Assembly: GCA_000433675.1 (NCBI GenBank)
Contig: FR893545.1
Location: 1 to 36,410, forward strand
Length of the DNA stretch: 36,410 nucleotides
Source of the DNA: Clostridium sp. CAG:433
GTDB lineage: Bacteria > Bacillota_I > Bacilli_A > RF39 > UBA660
Reading direction: 5' to 3'
The notes below the pieces were generated by a model. The model was not told the DNA's origin. It made no database searches and saw only the letters and a program-made list of their open reading frames with translations. Numbering within the stretch: the first letter of the stretch is position 1; every line of letters starts with the position of its first letter. The position numbers were made by a program, and so were the translations under genes. Shown here piece after piece: positions 16,342-24,487 of the stretch.

Positions 16342-17278
16342 AAAAATAATAATTTTGGTATTACTTTTTATATCATTTTGTTTTTTATTATTTTGCTTAT
16401 TTAATTTTTATAAATTATATGATAGCAAAATAAAAATATATGAAAAGCAAAAGAACATATATGAAAATTTAAAAAAAGAAAATAATAAATTAAAAATAGA
16501 AATTGCTAATGAAACAAAAAGAGGAGAAACGTTAGAAGATAGTTATAAGTCATTAAACGAAAAAAAAGAATCTTTAGAAAAAGTTATAAATGAAAAAGAA
16601 GCAGAGAAAGAAAGAGAAGCAAAAGAACAAAATCAAGATTATACTAAAAAAGTAACAGGCAAAGTAATTTATTTAACTTTTGATGATGGACCATCAAATT
16701 ATACAGAAGATATATTGAATATACTTGATAAATACGATGTAAAAGCAACATTTTTTGTTACATGCTCTGGTAGTCTAGATAAATATGCTAAAAAGATAAT
16801 TGAGAAAGGCCATACATTAGGACTTCATACATGCACACATAGATATAATACTATTTATTCATCCGAAGAAAATTATTTTAATGATTTAAATTCTATTAGT
16901 AATAAAGTGGAAGAATTAACTGGTTATAAAAGTAAATATATTCGTTTTCCTGGTGGATCTAGTAACACAATAAGCAGATTTAATAAAGGTATTATGACAA
17001 GACTTACACAAAAAGTAACAGAAGACGGATATAAGTATTATGACTGGAATATAGATTCTGGCGATGCAGCAGGAGCAGATAAAGATGGTGTATATAATAA
17101 TGTTATTAGTGCATTAAAAAACCATAATTATAGTACTAATATGGTTTTAATGCATGATATAAAAGTTTCTACTAAAGATGCTTTAGATGGCATTATAAAA
17201 GATGCCTTAGATATGGGATATACATTTTCTAATATAAATGATTATACAAGTGAAGTTCATCATAGAGTTAATAATTAA
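16331..17278 (+). CDS. Membrane-anchored polysaccharide deacetylase (NodB domain)
   Basis: 315 residues: a membrane helix (about 5-26), a long coiled coil (about 30-100), then a NodB-fold carbohydrate esterase 4 domain. It shows YLTFDDGPS (Asp118/Asp119), the metal ligands in HTCTH (His166, His170), RFPGGSS (Arg205), YYDWNIDSGDA and VLMHD (His275). These enzymes remove N-acetyl groups from peptidoglycan GlcNAc or related glycans outside the cell. All catalytic motifs are present, so it should be active. It ends convergently with the next gene, with stop codons overlapping at 17275-17278. Confidence 0.92.
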   Translation: MKNKKIIILVLLFISFCFLLFCLFNFYKLYDSKIKIYEKQKNIYENLKKENNKLKIEIANETKRGETLEDSYKSLNEKKESLEKVINEKEAEKEREAKEQNQDYTKKVTGKVIYLTFDDGPSNYTEDILNILDKYDVKATFFVTCSGSLDKYAKKIIEKGHTLGLHTCTHRYNTIYSSEENYFNDLNSISNKVEELTGYKSKYIRFPGGSSNTISRFNKGIMTRLTQKVTEDGYKYYDWNIDSGDAAGADKDGVYNNVISALKNHNYSTNMVLMHDIKVSTKDALDGIIKDALDMGYTFSNINDYTSEVHHRVNN

Positions 17279-18174
17279 AGATTCATAATATCATTAAATA
17301 AATTTAAAGTTTTATGTTTTTCTTTAGAAACTGATGTTAAATATTTATATGTATCTTTACTAATTTGAAAACCAAGTTTAAGTCTTTCAATCTGTGAGCT
17401 TGGTTTTTCTATACCCTTATATATATCAAAAAAATTCTCTGGATTATATATGTTTTTGCTTTTTAATAATTTCTTTACATGATTATGTAACTTTATAAAA
17501 TTTTTACTTGGAGTACTAAGTTTTCTTTTATTTTCAATGTCTCTATATAAATATAATAAATTTTTAGCAATTATCATATTAAATTTTTCAATATTTTTAT
17601 TTATTTCCTTTATATCAAGACTATTAAAAAAATTGAGTGTGTTTATATATGAATTTATATTTGCATCATATTCACTTATAAAATAATCATGGTAGACACT
17701 ATATGGTATATCTTTCAAATAGGTAATAGAATTATCCTCTAATAATATTTCCCTTATAAGTAATAAAAATCTCCAGAAAGTGTATGGTTCATTTAAGTGT
17801 TCTATTGGATCAATTGAATATAATAATTTTACTTGACTTGCATGTTCTATCTCGTGATTAATAACAAAAAAATTGTATAAATTATAACTATTTTTATCTT
17901 TTAATTTACCAGTTTTTTTCTCTCTATTACTTATAATATTTGCTAAATCTGGAATTTCTCCTTTCTGTAAGATATAATTGTGATTAATAGTTATTAATTT
18001 TTCTAGATTATTAAATGAATTTATTTTTTTATCATTAAATTCAACTTTTTTAATATATTCTGTTAAATCTCTATCAATTACTTCACTCATAATATATTCA
18101 ATATACATTTCATCTATTATGTAGTCTTTATTTAAAATACATCTTTTTATTTCTTCTAAAAGTTTTTTATCCAT
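17275..18174 (-). CDS. Unknown protein with HExxH metallopeptidase-like motif
   Basis: 299 residues, no signal peptide or membrane span, mostly helical. I do not recognise the family. Residues 107-111 read HEIEH within FFVINHEIEHASQ, a plausible zinc-binding HExxH helix. A later acidic EYDAN (roughly residue 170) could give a third ligand as in gluzincin-type peptidases. It is monocistronic, has an AGGTGG ribosome site and is divergent from typA. An active protease is inference from one short motif. Confidence 0.6.
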   Translation of the reverse strand: MDKKLLEEIKRCILNKDYIIDEMYIEYIMSEVIDRDLTEYIKKVEFNDKKINSFNNLEKLITINHNYILQKGEIPDLANIISNREKKTGKLKDKNSYNLYNFFVINHEIEHASQVKLLYSIDPIEHLNEPYTFWRFLLLIREILLEDNSITYLKDIPYSVYHDYFISEYDANINSYINTLNFFNSLDIKEINKNIEKFNMIIAKNLLYLYRDIENKRKLSTPSKNFIKLHNHVKKLLKSKNIYNPENFFDIYKGIEKPSSQIERLKLGFQISKDTYKYLTSVSKEKHKTLNLFNDIMNL

Positions 18175-18282
18175 AAACCCACCTGATTAATAATTTGTAT
18201 ATTATTATATCTATTTTTGTAAAAAAATCTATAAAAAATGTAATAGTTGTGACAAATTTATTTATATAGCCTATAAAGATAT

Positions 18283-18310
18283 TTGTATTTTCAAAAAAAT
18301 ATGATATAAT
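18283..18310 (+). promoter_or_regulatory. typA promoter
   Basis: TTGTAT (18283-18288) and TATAAT (18305-18310) with 16-nt spacing, 31 nt before the ATG. Confidence 0.65.
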
Positions 18311-18341
18311 AGCAGAGGTTAAAAACGAGGAGTGAAGTAAA

Positions 18342-20153
18342 ATGAAAATAAGAAACATAGCAATAATTGCGCACGTTGACCATGGTAAAACAACGCTTGT
18401 AGATCAATTATTAAAACAATCTGGTACATTTAGAGATAATGAAGAAGTAAATGAAAGAGCAATGGACTCAAATGATATTGAAAGAGAAAGAGGAATAACT
18501 ATACTTGCTAAACCAACCGCAATCAACTATAAAGATTATAGAATTAATATTCTAGATACTCCAGGTCACGCTGACTTTGGTGGTGAAGTAGAAAGAATTA
18601 TGCATATGGTTGATGGTGTACTTTTAGTAGTAGATGCATATGAAGGTGTTATGCCACAAACTAAGTTCGTACTTAAAAAAGCAATGGAAGCAGGTTTAAA
18701 ACCAATAGTTGTAGTAAACAAAATAGATAAACCAGCAGCAAGACCTGCAGAAGTAATTGATGAAATATTAGAATTATTAATAGAACTTGATGCTAATGAA
18801 GAACAATTAGAATTCCCAGTTGTATATACATCCGCAATTAATGGAACATCTAGTATGGATCCTGATGTAAGTACACAAGAAAAAACAATGGATAACATAT
18901 TTAATTTAATTATAAATGAAGTACCAGAACCATGTATGGATAGTGAAAGTCCACTTCAATTTCAACCAGCATTATTAGATTATAATGATTATGTAGGTAG
19001 AATTGGTGTAGGTAGAATAGCACGTGGAACAATGAAATTAAATGAAATGGTATCATGTGTTAGATTAGATGGAAGTATTAAAAAGTTTAGAATACAAAAA
19101 ATATATGGTTATTTAGGCCTTAAAAGAATAGAAGTACAAGAAGCAAAAGCAGGAGATATAGTTGCTATCGCTGGTCTTCCAGATTTAGAAGTTGGAGAAA
19201 CAATATGCACAGAAGGCATGGAAGAAGCACTTCCACATTTAAGAATAGATGAACCAACACTTCAAATGACTTTTGGAGTTAATTCATCACCATTCGCAGG
19301 TAAAGAAGGTAAATTTGTAACTGCTTCTAAAATAGAAGAAAGACTTAGAAAACAATCTGAAAGTGATGTATCATTAAAAATTGAACCAAATGATTCAGAA
19401 AGCTGGATTGTATCTGGTAGAGGAGAACTTCATCTATCTATATTAATTGAAAATATGAGAAGAGAAGGATATGAACTTCAAGTATCAAAACCAGAAGTAA
19501 TCTTAAGAGAAGTTGATGGTAAAATTTGTGAACCATATGAAGATGTACAAATAGAAGTACCAGAAGAAAATGTTGGACCAGTTATTGAAGCCTTAGGTAA
19601 AAGAGGTGGAACAATGGAAAACATGACTAATTTACCAGGATTAGTTAAATTAAATTATATAGTTCCATCAAGAGGTTTAATTGGATTTACAACAGATTTT
19701 ATGACAATGACAAAAGGTTATGGAATACTTAACCATACATTTAGAGAATATTTACCAAAGGCAGATGCTGAAGTTGGTGAAAGAAGTTTAGGTGTTTTAG
19801 TTTCTATGGAAAATGGTAAAACAACTGCTTATGCACTTGGTGCATTAGAGGACAGAGGGGTTATGTTTGTTGAACCAGGTGTAGAAGTTTATGAAGGTAT
19901 GATAGTTGGTGAAAATAATAGAGAAAATGACCTTGCAGTAAATGTTGTTAAAGGTAAAAACTTAACAAATACAAGAAGTGCAGGTAAAGATCACACTGTA
20001 GTACTTAAGAAAACAAGACCTATAACTCTAGAATATGCTCTAGAATATATAAACACTGATGAACTAGTTGAAGTAACACCAGTAAGCTTTAGAATGAGAA
20101 AGAGAATTCTTAATACTGAAGAAAGAAAAAAATTCGACGCAAGAAATAAATAA
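18342..20153 (+). CDS. typA: Ribosome-associated GTPase TypA/BipA
   Basis: 603 residues, normal for the family. G-domain motifs are all present: AHVDHGKTT (G1, residues 9-17), DTPGHADF (G3), NKIDKP (G4) and TSA (G5). EF-G-like domains II, III and V follow, and then the BipA-specific C-terminal domain. It is a translational GTPase involved in ribosome assembly and stress adaptation. The ribosome site GAGGAGTGA is strong, and the gene is monocistronic between its own promoter and a clear terminator. Confidence 0.97.
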   Translation: MKIRNIAIIAHVDHGKTTLVDQLLKQSGTFRDNEEVNERAMDSNDIERERGITILAKPTAINYKDYRINILDTPGHADFGGEVERIMHMVDGVLLVVDAYEGVMPQTKFVLKKAMEAGLKPIVVVNKIDKPAARPAEVIDEILELLIELDANEEQLEFPVVYTSAINGTSSMDPDVSTQEKTMDNIFNLIINEVPEPCMDSESPLQFQPALLDYNDYVGRIGVGRIARGTMKLNEMVSCVRLDGSIKKFRIQKIYGYLGLKRIEVQEAKAGDIVAIAGLPDLEVGETICTEGMEEALPHLRIDEPTLQMTFGVNSSPFAGKEGKFVTASKIEERLRKQSESDVSLKIEPNDSESWIVSGRGELHLSILIENMRREGYELQVSKPEVILREVDGKICEPYEDVQIEVPEENVGPVIEALGKRGGTMENMTNLPGLVKLNYIVPSRGLIGFTTDFMTMTKGYGILNHTFREYLPKADAEVGERSLGVLVSMENGKTTAYALGALEDRGVMFVEPGVEVYEGMIVGENNRENDLAVNVVKGKNLTNTRSAGKDHTVVLKKTRPITLEYALEYINTDELVEVTPVSFRMRKRILNTEERKKFDARNK

Positions 20154-20159
20154 TTATAT

Positions 20160-20194
20160 AAAAACCTTAATTCATAAGAAATTAAGGTTTTTAT
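20160..20194 (+). terminator. typA terminator
   Basis: AAAACCTTAATT (20161-20172) pairs perfectly with AATTAAGGTTTT (20180-20191) around a 7-nt loop. Confidence 0.85.
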
Positions 20195-20240
20195 AATTTA
20201 AGTTTATTTACAATTATTTACACTGCTATTTTTGTTATTA

Positions 20241-20269
20241 TTGAAAAGTAATAATTTATAATTTATAAT
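20241..20269 (+). promoter_or_regulatory. Promoter of the 276-residue anchored protein
   Basis: TTGAAA (20241-20246) and TATAAT (20264-20269) with 17-nt spacing, near consensus. Confidence 0.8.
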
Positions 20270-20302
20270 GAAGTTAATAATAGGAAAGGGAGAATAAAAA
20301 TT

Positions 20303-21133
20303 ATGGAAGAAAATAGGGTAGTAGTAAAAGAAAAAAATAGTAAAGGATTAGTAGTATTAGTAATTATATTAATACTAATTGTATTGGTTTTATCTGGTTA
20401 TTTAGTGTATGATAAGTTTATATCTAAGTCGCCTGAACAGGAAATAAGCGATAAAGTAGATGATAACAATAGTGATAAAGAAAATACAAAAAAGGTATTA
20501 TTAAAATATGAAAATAAAGATGTTGTATATAATTATACAGGAGATGATATTTATTCTGGACATAAAGTACCATATATAAATATAAATTCAGAAACAGCAG
20601 ATAAATTTAATCAATCAATATTAGCATTTTATGATGAATTTAAAAATGAGAAAGGAATGCCACAACCTTATACTTCTTACAAATTTAATTATCAATATTA
20701 TGTTGATAATGAGTTTGTATCTGTAATAGTAAGTCATAGCCAAGAATCTGGAGGTATAAATCCAACTAAAGTATATAATATTAATAGATATACAGGAAAA
20801 GAAGTAACAAAAGAAGATATTTTAAAATATTTAAATATAACAGATAGTGAGTATACTAATAAAGTTGTTGATGCTTATAATTCCGCTGGGCCATTACCAG
20901 GATCATCAGATTTATTAAGTAGAACTAATGAAACAGAAAAAGAAGAAAATAGAAAGTTTATCGAAAAGACAAATTCATCAAATATAGAAAAATTAACAAA
21001 GAATGATATAATTGGAATATATACAAATAATGAACAATTATATGTTGTCTTTGTAATGGATACACTTGTTGGTGCTGGAAGATCAGAAGCAATATTAGAT
21101 GTAAATAATAAAAGAATAAATTATATATATTAA
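20303..21133 (+). CDS. Membrane-anchored extracellular protein, DUF3298/RsiV-like fold possible
   Basis: 276 residues. One N-terminal signal-anchor helix (about 15-37) is followed by an Asp/Asn-rich linker and an extracytoplasmic domain. The ordered features, YKFNYQYYVDNEFVSVIVS, then an ITGKEVTKEDIL-like segment (the RYTGKEVTKEDIL stretch), then YTNNEQLYVVFV near the end, recall the DUF4163/DUF3298 arrangement of RsiV and PdaC. The match is by impression only. No catalytic motif is visible. AAAGGGAG ribosome site, monocistronic. Confidence 0.65.
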   Translation: MEENRVVVKEKNSKGLVVLVIILILIVLVLSGYLVYDKFISKSPEQEISDKVDDNNSDKENTKKVLLKYENKDVVYNYTGDDIYSGHKVPYININSETADKFNQSILAFYDEFKNEKGMPQPYTSYKFNYQYYVDNEFVSVIVSHSQESGGINPTKVYNINRYTGKEVTKEDILKYLNITDSEYTNKVVDAYNSAGPLPGSSDLLSRTNETEKEENRKFIEKTNSSNIEKLTKNDIIGIYTNNEQLYVVFVMDTLVGAGRSEAILDVNNKRINYIY

Positions 21134-21156
21134 AAAAACACAATTTTGTGTTTTTT
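21133..21156 (+). terminator. Intrinsic terminator
   Basis: A 10-bp stem, AAAAAACACA (roughly 21133-21142) with TGTGTTTTTT (21147-21156), and a 4-nt loop, immediately after the stop codon. Confidence 0.75.
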
Positions 21157-21159
21157 AAT

Positions 21160-21188
21160 TTGACAAAAATAAAACCTTTTGGTATTAT
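21160..21188 (+). promoter_or_regulatory. Promoter of the zinc-ribbon membrane protein
   Basis: Perfect TTGACA (21160-21165), 17-nt spacer, TATTAT (21183-21188). It begins right after the preceding terminator. Confidence 0.8.
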
Positions 21189-21216
21189 ATAGCACAAAAA
21201 AGAAGGGGAAATTTAT

Positions 21217-22005
21217 ATGAAAAAGGTAGTTAAGTATATATTATGGTTACCATTTGCGGTATCAATAAGTTCATTTGCATTATACTTTGTTTATGCAATT
21301 AGAATTAAATTTAAAAATTTAACAGTAACAGAAAGTATGCAAAATAGTTTAAAATTATATTTAATAATAGGACTTATATCATTATTTGTAGGATTATTTG
21401 TAGTATTTATAAAGAAAACTATTCTTTTATTTAAAATGGATGATTCTGAAAATATTAAGGAAAATAAAGTAAAAGAAAAGAAGATAAAAGAACAAAAGGT
21501 ATCAAATAAAGTAATTAGTATTCCAAAGAATGAACAAGAACAAACTATTAGTAAAAATGAGTTAATATTAAAAATATTAAACCCAGTATTTAAAGATAAT
21601 AAAATTACGGGTACTTTAGATACAACAAATCAAGATGTAATTGTATATTTAGATAAAGAAGAAAAAGTAGAAGTAAAACAAGAAGTAATAAAAGAAAATG
21701 AAATAGTAGATGATTTACTAATTGATAGCAATTGCCCTGAATGTGGTTATCCAATTTCTAAAGATGCTGCTATATGTCCTCATTGTGGAATACTTTTTGA
21801 TGAAAAAGTACTTGGTATAATTAAAAGTAATGAAAAAAAATTAAAAAAGAAAAATAAAAAATTTAGTTTGAAAAAATTTATATTAGATATGTTTTTGATA
21901 TTATTATTTATGATTTTAATTTTCTTAGTAGGTAATATGTTAATAAATAAAAGTGCAGAAAATTATAATAATGTAAATGGTACTAATGTAGTAAGTGAGA
22001 AGTAA
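21217..22005 (+). CDS. Zinc-ribbon membrane protein of unknown function
   Basis: 262 residues: two N-terminal membrane helices (about 5-27 and 47-68), a charged Lys/Glu-rich middle (about 75-165), a zinc ribbon with two CxxC knuckles (CPECGYPISKDAAICPHCG, about 174-193), a basic stretch, and a final membrane helix (about 225-247). The ribbon should face the cytoplasm. Zinc-ribbon plus membrane anchors are common in uncharacterised Bacillota proteins and no role can be read from this. AGAAGGGG ribosome site, monocistronic. Confidence 0.75.
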   Translation: MKKVVKYILWLPFAVSISSFALYFVYAIRIKFKNLTVTESMQNSLKLYLIIGLISLFVGLFVVFIKKTILLFKMDDSENIKENKVKEKKIKEQKVSNKVISIPKNEQEQTISKNELILKILNPVFKDNKITGTLDTTNQDVIVYLDKEEKVEVKQEVIKENEIVDDLLIDSNCPECGYPISKDAAICPHCGILFDEKVLGIIKSNEKKLKKKNKKFSLKKFILDMFLILLFMILIFLVGNMLINKSAENYNNVNGTNVVSEK

Positions 22006-22025
22006 AAAAATTACTTCTTTTTTTA
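21998..22025 (+). terminator. Intrinsic terminator
   Basis: AGAAGTAA (21998-22005) pairs with TTACTTCT (22011-22018) around an A5 loop, followed by a T-run. It overlaps the stop codon. Confidence 0.85.
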
Positions 22026-22035
22026 TTTAATTTGC

Positions 22036-22064
22036 TTGTTTTATACTGTTAACTATGAGATAAT
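22036..22064 (+). promoter_or_regulatory. Promoter of the candidate toxin mRNA
   Basis: TTGTTT (22036-22041), 17-nt spacer, GATAAT (22059-22064) with extended TG-A. The predicted start at about 22071 coincides with the GGAAC block that pairs with the mRNA 3' end. Confidence 0.6.
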
Positions 22065-22070
22065 ATGCTT

Positions 22071-22284
22071 GGAACATTTATTGTGAGTGTCATCCTCCTT
22101 GATAAAAAAGAAAGGAGGGATAAAAATGAAAAAAAGAACTTTTATTATTAAAGTCCTTAGATACATTTCTATCATTTTATTACTCCTTACCATATTGGTA
22201 TTAGTATTAAAAATATAAGACACTCAAAACCTGAGTGCCTAACCTAATTAATGGGTGACATTCACTAACCAAAATAAATGTTCC
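22071..22284 (+). promoter_or_regulatory. Candidate toxin mRNA fold: 5'-3' long-range pairing plus occluded ribosome site
   Basis: GGAACATTTATT (22071-22082) is the exact reverse complement of AATAAATGTTCC (22273-22284). Directly next to it, GTGAGTGTCATCC (22083-22095) pairs with GGGTGACATTCAC (22253-22265) over 13 positions with two G-U pairs. That gives 25 bp linking the two ends of a roughly 225-nt transcript, with only a 7-nt bulge. In addition CCTCCTT (22094-22100) is a perfect complement of the ribosome site AAGGAGG (22112-22118). Such folds keep type I toxin mRNAs untranslated. The 3' end is probably the hairpin ACATT/AATGT with GGG/CCC and the T-run at 22284-22296. Confidence 0.7.
22126..22218 (+). 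CDS. Candidate type I toxin, 30-residue hydrophobic peptide
   Basis: The reading frame encodes 30 residues: a basic start (MKKRTF, then Lys9 and Arg12), a continuous hydrophobic helix of about 15-20 residues rich in Leu/Ile/Val, and the end LKI. It has an excellent ribosome site, AAGGAGG, 7 nt before the ATG, yet that site is sequestered by an upstream CCTCCTT. Size, one membrane helix with basic ends, the structured leader and the opposing promoter match type I toxin-antitoxin loci such as Fst, TxpA or BsrG in architecture. I do not recognise the peptide as a member of a named family. Toxicity is inferred, and a small regulatory membrane peptide is the main alternative. Confidence 0.65.
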   Translation: MKKRTFIIKVLRYISIILLLLTILVLVLKI

Positions 22285-22314
22285 CTTTTTTATTTTATGC
22301 AAGATTTCTTGCCT
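22207..22314 (-). ncRNA. Candidate antisense antitoxin RNA
   Basis: On the minus strand a promoter at 22321-22349 would start a transcript near 22314. It begins with a small hairpin (GCAAG, loop, CTTGC; 22299-22312) and runs across the 3' untranslated part of the toxin mRNA, including both 3' pairing arms. It would end at a hairpin CACTCA-loop-TGAGTG (about 22220-22236) followed by TCTTATATTTTT. Length about 105-110 nt. It would overlap the last codons and 3' end of the toxin mRNA, as in BsrG/SR4-type pairs. Transcription itself is predicted, not shown. Confidence 0.6.
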
Positions 22315-22320
22315 GTATTC

Positions 22321-22349
22321 ATTGTAACATATAATTTTTTTTATGTCAA
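22321..22349 (-). promoter_or_regulatory. Promoter of the candidate antisense RNA
   Basis: On the minus strand, perfect TTGACA (22344-22349), 17-nt spacer, TACAAT (22321-22326) with extended TG-T. No open reading frame follows it, which argues for a non-coding transcript. Confidence 0.75.
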
Positions 22350-22351
22350 AA

Positions 22352-22753
22352 TTAAATAAGAGGATTTTCTATATCAGATACTGTTAGACTTTGTTCGTTT
22401 TTATTTAAATATGAAACAAAAAGTATAACTATTGCACTTATAAGAGTTAATACATTTGTACTTAAAAGAAGTGAACTTTTATATTTTGCAACTGTATTAT
22501 TTTTTTCATTTATATAATTTTTATAACCAACATATAAACTAGTAACAACTACAACTAGTATTACAATTCTATTATAAAAAGAAATATTTAAAGCTTCTTT
22601 GTTTGTAAATAATTTCTTTCTATTTGTTACAGTTAATTTTTCATTATATGTGATTAAAAGGGACACAATTGATGCGATTATAAAAATAGAAGATGATATT
22701 AATTGTAGGTCAAGAAGAAAAACTTCTTCTTTTTTATTAGTATTTTCTTTCAT
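22352..22753 (-). CDS. Small membrane protein of unknown function
   Basis: 133 residues with four hydrophobic segments (about 16-36, 60-80, 93-113 region and a short C-terminal part) and short charged loops, no recognised family. No convincing ribosome site precedes the ATG on the minus strand, so expression may be low or leaderless. Its stop codon lies next to the -35 box of the antisense RNA promoter, so read-through from this gene would add antisense transcript over the toxin locus. Divergent from the flippase gene. Confidence 0.65.
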   Translation of the reverse strand: MKENTNKKEEVFLLDLQLISSSIFIIASIVSLLITYNEKLTVTNRKKLFTNKEALNISFYNRIVILVVVVTSLYVGYKNYINEKNNTVAKYKSSLLLSTNVLTLISAIVILFVSYLNKNEQSLTVSDIENPLI

Positions 22754-22791
22754 ATTTAATTATATTCAAAGTAAATATAGGTTATTTATAC

Positions 22792-22820
22792 TTGTTTGAT
22801 TTAAGATATTGTTATATAAT
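22792..22820 (+). promoter_or_regulatory. Promoter of the flippase-alr-murT-gatD operon
   Basis: TTGTTT (22792-22797), 17-nt spacer, TATAAT (22815-22820), 23 nt before the TTG start. Confidence 0.7.
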
Positions 22821-22843
22821 TATTAAAGAAAGTAGGTATCAAT

Positions 22844-24478
22844 TTGAAAGAGAAGAAGAAGAAAAACACATTTGCGAAAAATGTATTAATGTTAATGTTT
22901 TCGCAAGTTTTAATAAAATTATTAGGTCTTATATATAGACTTGCAATTACAAATGTAAAAGGATTTGGTGATGTAGGTAATGGTTATTATTCTGCAGGAT
23001 ATCAGGTATATGCAGTACTTTTAATAATATCATCTCAAGGTATTCCAGGTGCTGTATCAAAACTAGTATCTAATAAAGTTGCTAAAGGTAAATATAATGA
23101 AGCACATAGAGTATTTAAAGTGTCTATGGTGGTATTTGGAATAATTGGTTTTATAGCATCATTACTTTTACTTTTATCCGCAAATTTTGTATCATCAAAA
23201 ATATTAAATGTACCAGATGTATCTTATGTATTAAAAGTTTTATCTCCAGCAATATTCTTTGTATGTGTATCAGCAGTTATAAGAGGTTATTTTGCAGGAC
23301 TTGGAACAATGAAGGCATCAAGTATTTCACAAGCACTAGAACAATTCTTTAACTGTGTTCTTACAATAACATTTGTTTATGCATTAATAGGAAAAGAACC
23401 ATATATAATGGCTGCAGGTGGTAATTTATCAACAACACTTGCAATACTAATTTCATTCTCATACTTAATTGTATTCTATAAAAAGAATATTAAAGAGTGG
23501 AGAGAAGAATCAGATGATGTAGTTATAACAACAAAAGAAGAAAATAAAAAAATGGTTAAAATGATAATTGCAACTGCTATTCCTTTAACAGTAGGTTCTG
23601 TAATAAGTGTTGTTACAAGTTTTATTGATACTGTAACAGTTAGTAATTGTATACAGATTGCATATTCTGGAATATTAAAAAGTAAAATACTTCTAGAAAA
23701 AGAAGCAATGAGATTAACAGGTATCTTATCTAAAGTTGATACACTTGTAAATCTTCCACTTGCTGTAAATTTATCATTTTATTCAGCATTAATACCAGAA
23801 ATAACAGCAGCTATATCTAAAAAAGATTTTAAGTCTGCATCTAAAAAAATATCATTTTCAATAAGTTCATCATTACTTATTTTAATACCATGTGCGATTG
23901 GATTTATAGTACTTGCAGATCCAATACTAAAAATGCTTTATCCAAATGCATCAGATGGTGCACATATCCTTCAAATAGCAGCTGTAACTATGGTATTTGT
24001 TGGTATAAATCATACAATACAAGGTTCATTATTTGGACTTGGAAAAATGTATACACCAGCACTTGCGCTTTTAATAGGATGTGTAATTAAGATAGGACTT
24101 AATTTAGTTTTAATAACTAATCCAAATATAAATATATATGGTGCGGTAATAAGCTCATTTATATGTCAATTTGTAGTATTTATGATTGTATATATAACAA
24201 TGAAAAGAAATATTAAAGTTAAATTTGAACCTGTAAAACATATTATAAAACCATTACTTGCGGGTTTAATAATGGGCGCCGTAATATTCTTCATAAATTA
24301 TTTATTTAGTGGAGTTATAAGAAACAGTATTCTTACAATTATTAATATTATGATTGGTGCGGTAGTTTATTTAATTTCAGTATTCGCACTTAAAATACTT
24401 AGTAAAGATGAAATATTAATGCTTCCTAAGGGAGAAAAAATATATAATTTACTTGTTAAATTAAAATTTTATAAATAG
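22844..24478 (+). CDS. MATE/MOP-superfamily lipid-linked glycan flippase (SpoVB/MurJ-like)
   Basis: 544 residues, about 14 membrane helices. The N-terminal KNVLMLMFSQVLIKLLGLIYRLAI, then GNGYYSAGYQVYAVLLIISSQGIPGAVSKLVS, is characteristic of the polysaccharide biosynthesis/SpoVB branch that includes YtgP/Amj-type and MurJ-type flippases. In an operon with three wall-precursor genes, lipid II transport is the most likely job. An exporter of another lipid-linked sugar cannot be excluded. The start is TTG at 22844, with AGTAGGT upstream and no better ATG nearby. It is followed after 9 nt by alr. Confidence 0.9.
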   Translation: MKEKKKKNTFAKNVLMLMFSQVLIKLLGLIYRLAITNVKGFGDVGNGYYSAGYQVYAVLLIISSQGIPGAVSKLVSNKVAKGKYNEAHRVFKVSMVVFGIIGFIASLLLLLSANFVSSKILNVPDVSYVLKVLSPAIFFVCVSAVIRGYFAGLGTMKASSISQALEQFFNCVLTITFVYALIGKEPYIMAAGGNLSTTLAILISFSYLIVFYKKNIKEWREESDDVVITTKEENKKMVKMIIATAIPLTVGSVISVVTSFIDTVTVSNCIQIAYSGILKSKILLEKEAMRLTGILSKVDTLVNLPLAVNLSFYSALIPEITAAISKKDFKSASKKISFSISSSLLILIPCAIGFIVLADPILKMLYPNASDGAHILQIAAVTMVFVGINHTIQGSLFGLGKMYTPALALLIGCVIKIGLNLVLITNPNINIYGAVISSFICQFVVFMIVYITMKRNIKVKFEPVKHIIKPLLAGLIMGAVIFFINYLFSGVIRNSILTIINIMIGAVVYLISVFALKILSKDEILMLPKGEKIYNLLVKLKFYK

Positions 24479-24487
24479 GAGGTTAAC

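Noticed and set aside
22299..22312. GCAAGATTTCTTGC hairpin as terminator of the toxin mRNA
   Set aside because: No U-tract follows on the plus strand. It better fits a 5' stem-loop of the antisense RNA, and the T-run at 22284-22296 is the more likely mRNA end.
22352..22753. The 133-residue minus-strand membrane protein as the antitoxin partner of the 30-residue peptide
   Set aside because: It has its own separate frame and no ribosome site, and is transcribed toward the locus. The antisense promoter lies just downstream of its stop, so an RNA antitoxin explains the layout better.
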